Source of the DNA: a virus | Reading direction: 5' to 3' (one strand) | Virus record (IMG/VR): IMGVR_UViG_3300028392_000153 | Coordinates: 1-36,874 of that record | DNA length: 36,874 bases | Shown here: piece by piece, positions 22,339 to 31,300 of the stretch | Numbering within the stretch: position 1 is the first letter of the stretch | How the letters are laid out: each line of letters starts with the position of its first letter | Notes under the pieces: model-generated | The model's database searches: none | Told to the model about the DNA's origin: nothing | Seen by the model: only the letters and a program-made list of their open reading frames with translations | Position numbers and translations under genes: made by a program

Positions 22339-22356
22339 GCACCCTTGGGGGGGTGC
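22339..22356. repeat. GC-rich hairpin between promoters P4 and P5
   Basis: GCACCC (22339-22344) pairs with GGGTGC (22351-22356), loop TTGGGG. It is in the early transcribed region of P5 on the minus strand. Terminator-like without a T-run. Confidence 0.45.
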
Positions 22357-22366
22357 TAGTGGGGTA

Positions 22367-22395
22367 AGTGTAGCACACTTGCCCTACCTTGTCAA
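22367..22395 (-). promoter_or_regulatory. Minus-strand promoter P5
   Basis: TTGACA (22390-22395), a 17-base spacer ending TGC, and TACACT (22367-22372): near-consensus with extended -10. Confidence 0.75.
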
Positions 22396-22451
22396 GTCTA
22401 GCGTGTCGGGCGTGTCGTTAAACTTGCCTAGTGCTTAACTTGATAGGGGGT

Positions 22452-22480
22452 ACTTTACCCTACCTTGCCACGCTTGTCAA
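22452..22480 (-). promoter_or_regulatory. Minus-strand promoter P6 (most upstream)
   Basis: TTGACA (22475-22480), 17-base spacer, TAAAGT (22452-22457). No gene lies between P6 and P3, so P6, P5 and P4 either stack on the same message or make short noncoding RNAs. Confidence 0.6.
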
Positions 22481-23025
22481 GAGGACAATTCGGACATGTC
22501 GGACATAGGGTGTGTGAGATAGGTCACACCCCATACATAGGGACAATAGGTACATATCCGACATAGTGGGCATCATGGTACAAGGTATATTAAAATATAC
22601 TAAGCCCCCCAAAACGGACATTTAAGACATGGCATGGATAGTCGATATGTCCATATATCTATCTACCGCTATATCTCTTTATTTATTTGTCGATAAATCT
22701 ATAAATCTATATGTCGATAAATCGATAATGACCCCACATGCTTAAAAATGCGCCCGAGGGGCGTATATAGTATCCCATAATAAATTTCTGTTATATTATA
22801 TAGGGGGCAATATATAGACCTGACCAGGCCTTTTAAAAATACTTTAGTCAGATGTGTTCGTTTTAGCACTTTGAACAGGTTATCTATTATGTAATGTATT
22901 ACATACGGAGTCGCTCCGTTAAGACTCCGCGACTCCTATATATTATATATATAATTATATATAATGGGAGAGTTATATCGCTATACAGGGACCGTTATAC
23001 AAGCGATTAACAAGGGGATTAACTG
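22481..23025. other. Noncoding divergent control region, candidate origin or packaging site
   Basis: No convincing gene in 545 bases. It contains CGGACAT three times (22491, 22500, 22615) and CCGACAT once (22558). There is a GGGTGTG/CACACCC hairpin (22508-22531), and a CGCCC/GGGCG hairpin at 22751-22763. Two 11-base repeats GTCGATAAATC lie 24 bases apart (22689, 22713) with a relative at 22641. Further on are a perfect 8-base palindrome around 22888-22905, an 8-base inverted repeat GGAGTCGC/GCGACTCC (22907-22936) and an AT-only tract (about 22937-22964). It lies between minus-strand early genes and the terminase. No clear plus-strand promoter was found. Confidence 0.55.
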
Positions 23026-24894
23026 ATGGGTAGAAAGCCAGGAAAACAAGACATTCCTAAAGGCGAGGCCCAGGAGCGCGTCCTGATGGCACTAGCCCAG
23101 GGAGCGACTGTGATAGCCGCTATGGCGACCGTGGGGCGCAATGACGTAACTTTCCGCCAGTGGTGCGCCTCAGATGTATCCTTCAAGGAACGTTCCGACA
23201 AAGCTCGCCTAGAAGGTAAAGGCATCAAGGCTGACTTAGCAGATTTAAAGGATATCGACTTCGTCTCTTTTTGCGAGCAGTTCCTAGACTCCAAGCTCTT
23301 TCCCCACCAGCTTAACTGGCTGGACATGATGGAGGGCCGCGAACCTAGCTGGATGCCAGCTGGTATAACTTACGAGCCAGGTGAACCTGATAGAGTACTT
23401 ATCAACGTACCACCTGAGCATGCTAAGTCAACCACCATTACCACAAACTATGTTACATACAAAATTGTGACTGACCCAAACACACGAGTTATTATTGTCT
23501 CTAAAACACAGGGTATGGCACGCAAGTTTCTTGGGGCAATCAAGACAAGACTTTCACATCCAGCATATATTAAGTTGCAGACGGCCTTCGGTCCTAACGG
23601 CGGATACAAGGCCGATGCAACACAATGGTCTGCTGATATGATTTACCTAGGTACGGGACGTGACTCAGGCGAGAAGGACCCAACCGTACAAGCCCTTGGT
23701 ATGGGCTCACAGATTTACGGTGCTCGTGCTGACCTGATTATCGTTGATGACGCCGTGATGGGAGCCAATGCCCATGAATGGGAAAAACAAATTGAATGGC
23801 TCCAAAAGGAAGTTATCACACGCCTGGGGCGGCACGGAAAACTAATAATTATAGGAACCCGTGTCGCGCCCGTGGACCTATACAAAATGCTCCGTGACCC
23901 AAAACAATGGTCTGGTGGAGTGGCACCTTTTACATATTGTGCAATGCCAGCAGTTTTAGAATTTGATGAGAAGCCAGACAAGTGGAAAACCCTATGGCCA
24001 GAATCTGACCAACAGGAAAATGCCAAAGATGACACACTACCCAATGGGAACTTTCCCAAATGGGATGGACCCTCGCTCTCTAAGCGTCGCTCTCAGGTCT
24101 CTGCCGCTGTATGGGCTATGGTCTACCAGCAAGAAGATGTCACCGAAGATTCAATCTTTTCCCCTACCTGCGTTGCAGGAAGCATCAATGGAATGCGAAA
24201 GCGTGGTCCATTAAAACCTGGTACTCCTGGACACCCTAGAGCAACCGATGGTACATACACTGTTATCGGACTAGACCCTGCTATGTCAGGAGCAACTGGT
24301 GCTGTTGTAGTTACATACAACAAAGCTGATGGTAAGATTTATGTTCTTGACTGCGTAAATATGACCGAGCCTTCACCAGATAAAATTCAACATTTAATTG
24401 AAGACTGGGTTGAAAAGTACAAGCCCCAAGAACTACGTATTGAAATTAATGCTCACCAAAAAGCTTACGCTCTGGATGAGAATTTAAGAAACTTTTTAGC
24501 CTCTTATGGCTGCCAGCTGAATTCACACTTTACTGGTAAAAATAAATGGGACACTTCTTTTGGTGTAGCATCTATGGCTATGCTGTTTGGCAATACCCGC
24601 GATGGCCGTTTCCAAGATAATAACATTATGGAGATACCAAGTAACGATGGCTCAGAGGGAATCAAGACCCTTGTACAGCAATTGATTACTTGGAAACCTG
24701 ATACAAAAAACCCCACAGACACTGTGATGGCTCTCTGGTTTGCAATCATCCGAGTGCGCGAGCTAATGCAAAATACATCAAGAGTAGGTCAGTACCAATC
24801 AAACCGATGGGCAACAAGACAACAGATGTCATCACGCGGTTCAATTAACCTCGACGAAGCCTTTGCTGAGCAATGGTCTCAAAACTACGGATAG
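23026..24894 (+). CDS. terL: Terminase large subunit with N-terminal small-subunit-like HTH
   Basis: 622 residues. Residues ~14-62 (GEAQERVLMALAQGATVIAA, then VTFRQWCASDVSFKERSDKA) look like the HTH of a small terminase subunit, which recognises phage DNA. The ATPase has a Walker A-like VPPEHAKSTT (128-137), Walker B LIIVDDA (237-243) and GTRV coupling motif (277-280). The RNase H-like nuclease has Asp417 (IGLDPAMSG), Glu473 (RIEINA) and Asp565 (NPTDTVMAL). It packages DNA into the prohead through the portal. No separate small subunit gene is seen beside it. AAGGGGATTAACTG precedes ATG. Confidence 0.9.
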   Translation: MGRKPGKQDIPKGEAQERVLMALAQGATVIAAMATVGRNDVTFRQWCASDVSFKERSDKARLEGKGIKADLADLKDIDFVSFCEQFLDSKLFPHQLNWLDMMEGREPSWMPAGITYEPGEPDRVLINVPPEHAKSTTITTNYVTYKIVTDPNTRVIIVSKTQGMARKFLGAIKTRLSHPAYIKLQTAFGPNGGYKADATQWSADMIYLGTGRDSGEKDPTVQALGMGSQIYGARADLIIVDDAVMGANAHEWEKQIEWLQKEVITRLGRHGKLIIIGTRVAPVDLYKMLRDPKQWSGGVAPFTYCAMPAVLEFDEKPDKWKTLWPESDQQENAKDDTLPNGNFPKWDGPSLSKRRSQVSAAVWAMVYQQEDVTEDSIFSPTCVAGSINGMRKRGPLKPGTPGHPRATDGTYTVIGLDPAMSGATGAVVVTYNKADGKIYVLDCVNMTEPSPDKIQHLIEDWVEKYKPQELRIEINAHQKAYALDENLRNFLASYGCQLNSHFTGKNKWDTSFGVASMAMLFGNTRDGRFQDNNIMEIPSNDGSEGIKTLVQQLITWKPDTKNPTDTVMALWFAIIRVRELMQNTSRVGQYQSNRWATRQQMSSRGSINLDEAFAEQWSQNYG

Positions 24895-24902
24895 GAAATA
24901 TC

Positions 24903-25142
24903 ATGGCAGATAGAACAAAAGCAACAGACCACTCAAAAGTCACTCCAATTTATAAACCAAGAAATTCACCAGCACCAGCCCCAAGCCCAACAGCACTAAA
25001 CCAATTAAAAAATACTATGGGAACAATGATGAATGTTGAACCAGGTAAAGAAGGAACTACAGCAGATAAGAATGTTTATCGTGGTTCATATGGCGGTAAA
25101 GACTGGGTTTGGCAAAACGGCAAAGCAACTCGTAGTAAGTAA
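24903..25142 (+). CDS. Small hypothetical protein between terminase and portal
   Basis: 79 residues from ATG 24903 (MADRTKATDHSKVTPIYKPR), with GGATAGGAAATATC upstream; the ATG at 24873 inside terminase is discounted. Pro/Ala-rich (NSPAPAPSPTALNQL) then GGKDWVWQNGKATRSK. Basic and low complexity; perhaps a minor head component. Function unknown. Confidence 0.6.
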   Translation: MADRTKATDHSKVTPIYKPRNSPAPAPSPTALNQLKNTMGTMMNVEPGKEGTTADKNVYRGSYGGKDWVWQNGKATRSK

Positions 25143-25172
25143 TTTTTTTCCCTTCAAATCGTTAGGATAACA

Positions 25173-25496
25173 ATGGCAGCAGGAGACAAAGATAGCAAAG
25201 GTCGTTACCTAGACCCAACTGCTGCAATTAATGCTGGTCTAATGAAAAAGAAAGTTGGGGAAGTTCCACTAGGTGGAGGAGTCCCACGTACAGTTGCTGG
25301 TATTGTAGGCAAAGGTGCAGCCAATGTTACTAAAGTATACCGTGAGCTTTCACCTGCAGCTCAAAAAGCTATTGACGAAGCAAGGGCAGTATTGAAAGCA
25401 AAGAAGCCTACAGCTGAAGAGATGGCTAACCGTGCTCGCGCCAACAAGGCCAACGAGATGGAAAAGATTAGAAACCAAGGACGTAATACACGATGA
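25173..25496 (+). CDS. Basic head-module protein
   Basis: 107 residues. Very basic, with glycine-rich N-terminal part (KKKVGEVPLGGGVPRTVAGI) and a Lys/Ala/Glu helix C-terminus (EEMANRARANKANEMEKIRN). The stop overlaps the portal ATG (ATGA, four bases). Probably binds DNA or portal during assembly; no family recognised. Confidence 0.65.
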   Translation: MAAGDKDSKGRYLDPTAAINAGLMKKKVGEVPLGGGVPRTVAGIVGKGAANVTKVYRELSPAAQKAIDEARAVLKAKKPTAEEMANRARANKANEMEKIRNQGRNTR

Positions 25497-27268
25497 CACT
25501 ATCTATGGAACAGGTTGCAGCCCGCGTTCAATCGCTACGCTATCGCAACACTGAGCGTGATGGACGCAACCTTGATGTTCTTGCAGTGCGTAAGGGAAAA
25601 ATTGCTGAAGTTTATCCTGACTTTTTTCCAGCAGGTGTAGACGCTAACGTAGTTGCAAACTTTATTGACATTGTAGCCCGTGACCTATCTGAGGTCATGG
25701 CACCGCTTCCAGCGGTTAACTGTTCAGCTGCAAACCAAACATCCGATAAAGCCCGTCAGTTTGCTGACAAGCGCACTCGTATTGCATCAAATTATTTTCA
25801 ACATTCAGACCTTTCTGTACAGATGTACTCAGGAGCTGACTGGTATATCACATTTGGTTTCGTCCCTTTCATTGTTGAATTAGACGAAGAAAGCAAATTG
25901 CCCCGTATCCGCATAGAAAACCCAGTGGGTGCTTACCCAGAGTTCGACCGCTATGGACGTTGCGTTGCATTTGTTAAACGTTATATGATGACACTTGGAG
26001 AACTGTGTTCACAGTTTCCAGAGTATGATAGCCAGCTTCTTGGACCTCAGGGTTACAAGCAAGATTTAAATGGGCAAGTTGAACTTGTTCGTTACTACGA
26101 TAAAGACCAATCAATTATCTTTATTCCATCTAAAAACAATTTAGTTCTTTCTAAAGCAATGAACCCACTTGGCAAGATGATGGTTATTGTTGCACGCAAA
26201 CCATCTATTGATGGTGAACTTCGTGGACAGTTTGATGATGTTCTTGGTATACAATTGCTTCGCAATCGTTTTGCATTGCTTGCTATGGAAGCTGCAGAAA
26301 AATCTGTACAAGCTCCTATCGTACTTCCACAAGATGTACAAGAACTTCAGCTCGGTGGCGATGCAGTTATTCGTACAGCTAACCCAGCTGGTGTGCGCCG
26401 TGTAGATTTGAATCTACCACAAGGTGCATTCACTGAGCAGACATTGCTCAACCAAGAACTTCGTGTTGGTGCTCGTTATCCTGAATCACGTACGGGAAAC
26501 ATTAATGCATCTGTTGTAACTGGCCAAGGTGTACAGGCTCTTATGGGAGCATTTGATACACAGGTCAAATCAGCTCAAGCTATTTTTGCTGCAGCACTTC
26601 GTGATGTAATCCGACTTTGTTTTGAAGTTGATGAAGTAATTTATCCAGAAGAAAAAACAATTCGTGGCGTAGACTCAGGTTCACCATACGAAGTTGTCTA
26701 CAAGCCTTCAAAGGATATTAAGCAGGACTACTCTGCTGATGTGCGTTACGGAATGCTTGCAGGACTCAACCCTGCACAAGGACTTATCTTTATGCTTCAA
26801 GCTCTTGGCGGAGGGCTTATTTCTAAAGATATGGCTATGCGTGAACTACCATTCACAGTTAACGTAACACAGGAACTAGAAAAAATTGAAATCGAAAAGA
26901 TGAGAGATTCACTTCTCGGTTCTATTACTGCACTCTCTCAAGCGATACCACAGATGGCAATGCAAGGCCAGGACGCTTCTGAAGTAGTGCGTCAGATTGC
27001 TGCTGTAATCAAGGCACGCCAAAAGGGACAGGCAATAGAAGAAGTCGTTAGCGAAATCTTCGCGCCACAGCAGCAACCAGTTCCTCCTGCTGGGGCACCA
27101 CAATCAGTTGAGCAACCGTCCCCTGCTCCTGAAGGCGTTCCAGCAGGAGGCACTTCTCCACTTCAACCGCCACAACAACCAACTCCTGATGTTATGAGTT
27201 TGTTATCTGGTTTAAATAGCAATGGTAATGAAACAGCAAGTATCCGTTCAAAACATCGAATTAGATAG
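25493..27268 (+). CDS. Portal protein
   Basis: 591 residues, the usual length of portals. It follows terminase and is followed by the protease and head genes. Features are helical stem segments (VVANFIDIVARDLSEVMAPL, then FADKRTRIASNYFQ), the sequence WYITFGFVPFIVELDE near 120, and a C-terminal Gln/Pro-rich tail (QQQPVPPAGAPQSVEQPSPA). The dodecameric portal ring is the DNA entry and exit channel. The basic gene upstream overlaps it. Assignment relies on size, order and fold-like pattern. Confidence 0.82.
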   Translation: MTLSMEQVAARVQSLRYRNTERDGRNLDVLAVRKGKIAEVYPDFFPAGVDANVVANFIDIVARDLSEVMAPLPAVNCSAANQTSDKARQFADKRTRIASNYFQHSDLSVQMYSGADWYITFGFVPFIVELDEESKLPRIRIENPVGAYPEFDRYGRCVAFVKRYMMTLGELCSQFPEYDSQLLGPQGYKQDLNGQVELVRYYDKDQSIIFIPSKNNLVLSKAMNPLGKMMVIVARKPSIDGELRGQFDDVLGIQLLRNRFALLAMEAAEKSVQAPIVLPQDVQELQLGGDAVIRTANPAGVRRVDLNLPQGAFTEQTLLNQELRVGARYPESRTGNINASVVTGQGVQALMGAFDTQVKSAQAIFAAALRDVIRLCFEVDEVIYPEEKTIRGVDSGSPYEVVYKPSKDIKQDYSADVRYGMLAGLNPAQGLIFMLQALGGGLISKDMAMRELPFTVNVTQELEKIEIEKMRDSLLGSITALSQAIPQMAMQGQDASEVVRQIAAVIKARQKGQAIEEVVSEIFAPQQQPVPPAGAPQSVEQPSPAPEGVPAGGTSPLQPPQQPTPDVMSLLSGLNSNGNETASIRSKHRIR

Positions 27269-27283
27269 CAAAGGTAGGGGACA

Positions 27284-27853
27284 ATGACAACGTTGGCTGC
27301 TATCCAGGGTAATGGATGGGTTGTAATGGGTTGCGATTCACGTAGCTCTGATGAAGAGGGCCGTCCAATGCAGATGGCCACACACAAAATTGTTGAAAAT
27401 AATGGAGCACTTATTGCTGGCTCTGGTGCAGGTAGAGGTTCAAACATATTACAGTTTGGTTGGAAAGCCCCAAAGCCTACAGCATTTGAAAACTTAGATA
27501 TTTTTATGACACAAAAATTTATACCATCAATGCGAAAAGCATTCATTGATGCGGGATATGACATGAAAGAAGACGGGGATGCAGCATCGCATGATTCGCA
27601 ATTTCTTATCAGCATTCGTGGAACTATTTATCCTATCTTTGAGGATTACTCTTGGGACCGCGATATACGTGGTATCTATTACTCTGGCTCTGGCAGCCCG
27701 ATTGCTCTTGGAGCTATGGCGGCCCTTGGTATTGATGATGTACAAAATGTTACTCAAGCTGAAAGGCTAGTACGCAAAGCAATCGAGATTGCAACAGAAT
27801 GGGACATTTATACAAGTGGCCCAATCATTACTAAAACACAATTTATTAAGTAG
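27284..27853 (+). CDS. Proteasome beta-like Ntn hydrolase, candidate prohead protease
   Basis: 189 residues. Removing Met would expose Thr1 of TTLAAIQGNGWVVMGCDSRS, with Asp17 and Arg19 in the proteasome positions. Lys34 (ATHKI) corresponds to Lys33, one residue shifted. GSGS (135-138) matches the Ser129 loop, and Asp174 with Ser178-Gly179 (EWDIYTSGP) match Asp166/Ser169. The fold is thus a catalytically complete 20S beta/HslV-like subunit. No other protease is seen between portal and capsid, so it may mature the capsid. Good ribosome site AGGTAGGGGACA. HslV versus 20S beta origin is open. Confidence 0.82.
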   Translation: MTTLAAIQGNGWVVMGCDSRSSDEEGRPMQMATHKIVENNGALIAGSGAGRGSNILQFGWKAPKPTAFENLDIFMTQKFIPSMRKAFIDAGYDMKEDGDAASHDSQFLISIRGTIYPIFEDYSWDRDIRGIYYSGSGSPIALGAMAALGIDDVQNVTQAERLVRKAIEIATEWDIYTSGPIITKTQFIK

Positions 27854-27861
27854 GAGGAACT

Positions 27862-28317
27862 ATGGCTGAAAATCGCGGAGGCGCTAACGGCGGACCACAG
27901 TACAATCCTGCTAATGTTTCAGGAACTGGTGGTGCTGGCCAATCTGGCAAGTACAAAGGTTTTGCTTATGGGCAGAACAAGCAGATTAATAATCAAATTA
28001 GTCAAGGTGATGCTGCGGTATCATCAGTTTCATCTAGTCAAGCAACTCAACGTAACCTTCCACCAATGGAATCTACTCCAGTTACCCCAGTAACTGCTAG
28101 CACAGCTAATCCAAATGAAAGCGTTATGGCTGGATTAACACCATATGGACAACCTAACAACCCAAATGAATTAGCACTTCCAGTCCAAGCAAAAGCTTCA
28201 GACCCCGAAGAAGCGATGATTCGTGATTACTTTCCAACCATTGAGTTTTGGGCAAACCAACCTGGCGTAAGTGATACCACAAAAGAATACGCTGCATATT
28301 TAAGGACTATTCTGTGA
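27862..28317 (+). CDS. Hypothetical head-module protein
   Basis: 151 residues. Low-complexity Gly/Asn/Ser/Gln N-terminal half (MAENRGGANGGPQYNPANVS, NKQINNQISQGDAAVSSVSS), Pro/Thr linker, and acidic C-terminus with DYFPTIEFWANQPGVSDTTK. AGGAGGAACT is its ribosome site. The stop overlaps the giant protein GTG (GTGA). May be an intrinsically disordered internal head protein. No family recognised. Confidence 0.6.
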   Translation: MAENRGGANGGPQYNPANVSGTGGAGQSGKYKGFAYGQNKQINNQISQGDAAVSSVSSSQATQRNLPPMESTPVTPVTASTANPNESVMAGLTPYGQPNNPNELALPVQAKASDPEEAMIRDYFPTIEFWANQPGVSDTTKEYAAYLRTIL

Positions 28318-31300
28318 CCCAATGGGATGCAATGGCGCGAGCCAATAAAATTTTTGGACCTCTTCCAAGTCTTTCTCCAAATGACACATCCCTTCAAAAG
28401 GGATTAAAATTTGGTGCTAATCTTGACATGACTGGCAGTCTTCCAACTAATCCTGGGGGATGGAATGATACCGTTGAAAGCGTTCGTAGTACTGTTGTTA
28501 ACATAGCTGGAGCCAATCCAGAAATCATGGCTGGTGTAATTGGTTTTAGGGTGGGTGGTCCCATAGGTGCTGCTGCTGGAGTAGCGGCTGGACTTACAGT
28601 TCGTGAAATTGATAATCAGACAAATGGTGGAGCAAGTAAATTACTTCAAGCTGGAGCAAGAGACGTACGCTCAAACTACGCATTTGTTCGTGACGTATCT
28701 AGCAAAAATGCTGGAATGGGTTTTTTAGCTGGCCTTAATATTGCACTCGGTGCAGTAGCTGGTGGTGTTGCAGGATTTGCAATTGCTGGCCCTCTTGGTG
28801 TATTGCCAGGAGCATCTCTTGGGGCTGCTGCCATTGGTGGAGCAGAACGTAGAGCTTTAGCATCTGACGTTGGAAAGCAAATTAGCAAGGACTTGAACAA
28901 GTCCGCTAAATATGCAGGTACGCAACAGGGACAAGAAAAATATAATTTTGGCAATGATGTAGTTCACCTTGCTAGTCATATTAAAGGTTGGGAAACTCTT
29001 GGAGATAATACTAAGGGTATCGGTGCAATCATATCGGGTTTTGCAAATTTTGGAGCCGAAGCAACTGTCGGACCAGATATGGCTGCTTTAAAAACTCTTG
29101 GTATTGCTCGTACAAAACTTATTACTAAACCAATCACTGAACCAATTCATGGTTTTTCTAAAGTGTTTGCTGGTGAAAGCGAAATTAGTCGAGTAGCAGA
29201 ACGCCAGGCTCAAGCCATTGATATGGTAAAACGCACAGTCGCTGGTGAAGAAACAGCAATGTCACCAGTATTTGATTTCTTGCAAAAATCAGACCCAGTA
29301 ACTGCTGCCCGTCGTCCAGAATTTGACAGTGAAATCGGACAAGCATCAGTTCATCTATTTGCAGGTGCTACAAGAGAAGACCTTGGTCTTCTTTATCGCA
29401 TAGGATATGGTGACCCAACCGCTCTAGCTGAGCTAGCTGATAAAAGTACATCTAAGTTTGCAGAACTTACGCGTCTTGAAGATACAATGACATACTTTGA
29501 AAGAGATGGAATTGCATCATTTAAATTTGATGGCAAAACTCTTTTAGCTTCTAAGAAATTTACTGATAATAAAAAGTTAGTTTCTGCTGAGATAGACTCA
29601 CTTCGTAAAGAAGTACGTTGGCTTGACCAAGCGCTTGAGGTAGATAGCCAATTTAAAGACAGAACAGTATCACGTTGGGCTTATGTCGAAAAAATTCGCA
29701 ATGATTTTGCTAAAGTTGCTACAACTCGTAAGCTAGCACAACCGATAACTGGAGCACTTGAAACTGGCGTTGGCAAAATTTACAATACATTCTACCAGAA
29801 AAGCCCGCTTTCTGTACCCATTCGTTTTATTGACCGAATTTCAGATGACGCCCCTAAACAACTTATTAACTTTAACGACCCAATTGTAGCAACTACACGT
29901 TTGCAGTCATCATTACGCCAGGCAGAAAAGTACGGGGCATCAATCCCTGAGCTCAACCTAAAAGTTGCTAATGAATACTCACGTGCCGTACTAGAAGTTG
30001 ACAAAATGAATGTAATTGATTCATATGCTGCAGAAGGCATGCGTCTTCTTGGTAAAAAGTATCAGCTTCCTGGTGTAATTGTAGAAGAAATTATTCAAAA
30101 ATACAATAACAACCATAGGTTTGCCAAAAATGAAGCAGCAATAGCTAAGGAAACTAAAAAAGGTTTTATGAATGACCCTCAGAATCCAGCTGGTCCTGTT
30201 ATTGCTGACCCACAACTTATTACCCAGCTTGCCAACGGTGGATTTGTACCTGATTGGAAGTTCGTAGACAAAGCATTTAAAGATTATAAAGAACGTCTTG
30301 GTTCAACTTCACAAGTTCCCGTTGTACGCAAAGCTATTGATGGTGTTGATATGGCTCAAGATGGTATAAGCTTACTTGCAAATGAAATCAACTCTATATG
30401 GCGCACAGGAACCTTGCTTCGTACTGGTTTTCCAATTAACGTAGTGCGCGATTCTTACATCCGTGGATGGGGAGACTTAGTACTATTTGACATGCTTAAA
30501 AATCTTGGACATGATACAGTAATGTCATTAAGTAAGGCCGAGCCTTCGGTTTCTCGTGTTCGCAAACTTACTGGTGCTATGGTTAACCCTGATAAAAACA
30601 TGAAGGTTATTACACAGGGCATTAAAGACCGTGAGATGTTAATTGAATCATTAGATAGGGAGCTAAAGCGCGCTAAATATGACCCAGCTAACCCACCTAA
30701 AAAGATTCCAGATAATATTTTAGATGCAGTTGAAGCAAGAAAATCAACAACACAAGAGCTTCTAAAGCTTCGTGCTACAGAAGCTAACCTTGTCTCAGGT
30801 ATCAAAGAACCTCGCGTGGGTAGCAAGAAGACTGTTGTTAATGGTGTTGAGTTTGAGGCAGCCCTTGAAGGACGCTTTGGATATATCTTCCGTCAGAAAA
30901 TAACAATGAATACCGACCTGCGCCGTGCACTAGCTAGTACTAAAGAACTCGCTATTGCTAACGAGAAGCGAATGCGTGGCAATAGCCGTTCAGTTATGCC
31001 ACAAGAAGAACAACTACACTTACAAGAGTGGGAGTCAATTCTTAATAATGAAATTCGTTTTGATGGTTTAGCTAGAGAAATTCTTGCTGGAAAATCAAAA
31101 AAAGAAGGAGTCGATTGGCTCCGTAAAAAAGAAAACTTTAACTACATAGATAGATTTACTGATTCAGTTCGCCATGCACCAGAAGTCTATGACAGAGTAA
31201 AAGCATATGTTGATATGTATGTTACTAACCCTGAGGTGGCAAAGCTAATACTCAATGACAAGCTGACAATTCTTCAGCTAAAGAAAATTTATCCAGACAT

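Noticed and set aside
22460-22573. 37-residue minus-strand ORF in the noncoding region
   Set aside because: No ribosome site, spans promoter P6's -35 and the CGGACAT repeats.
22641-22723. Possible CRISPR-like repeats (GTCGATAAATC)
   Set aside because: Only two exact copies, 11 bases each, without regular unique spacers; more like iterons or AT-rich repeats.
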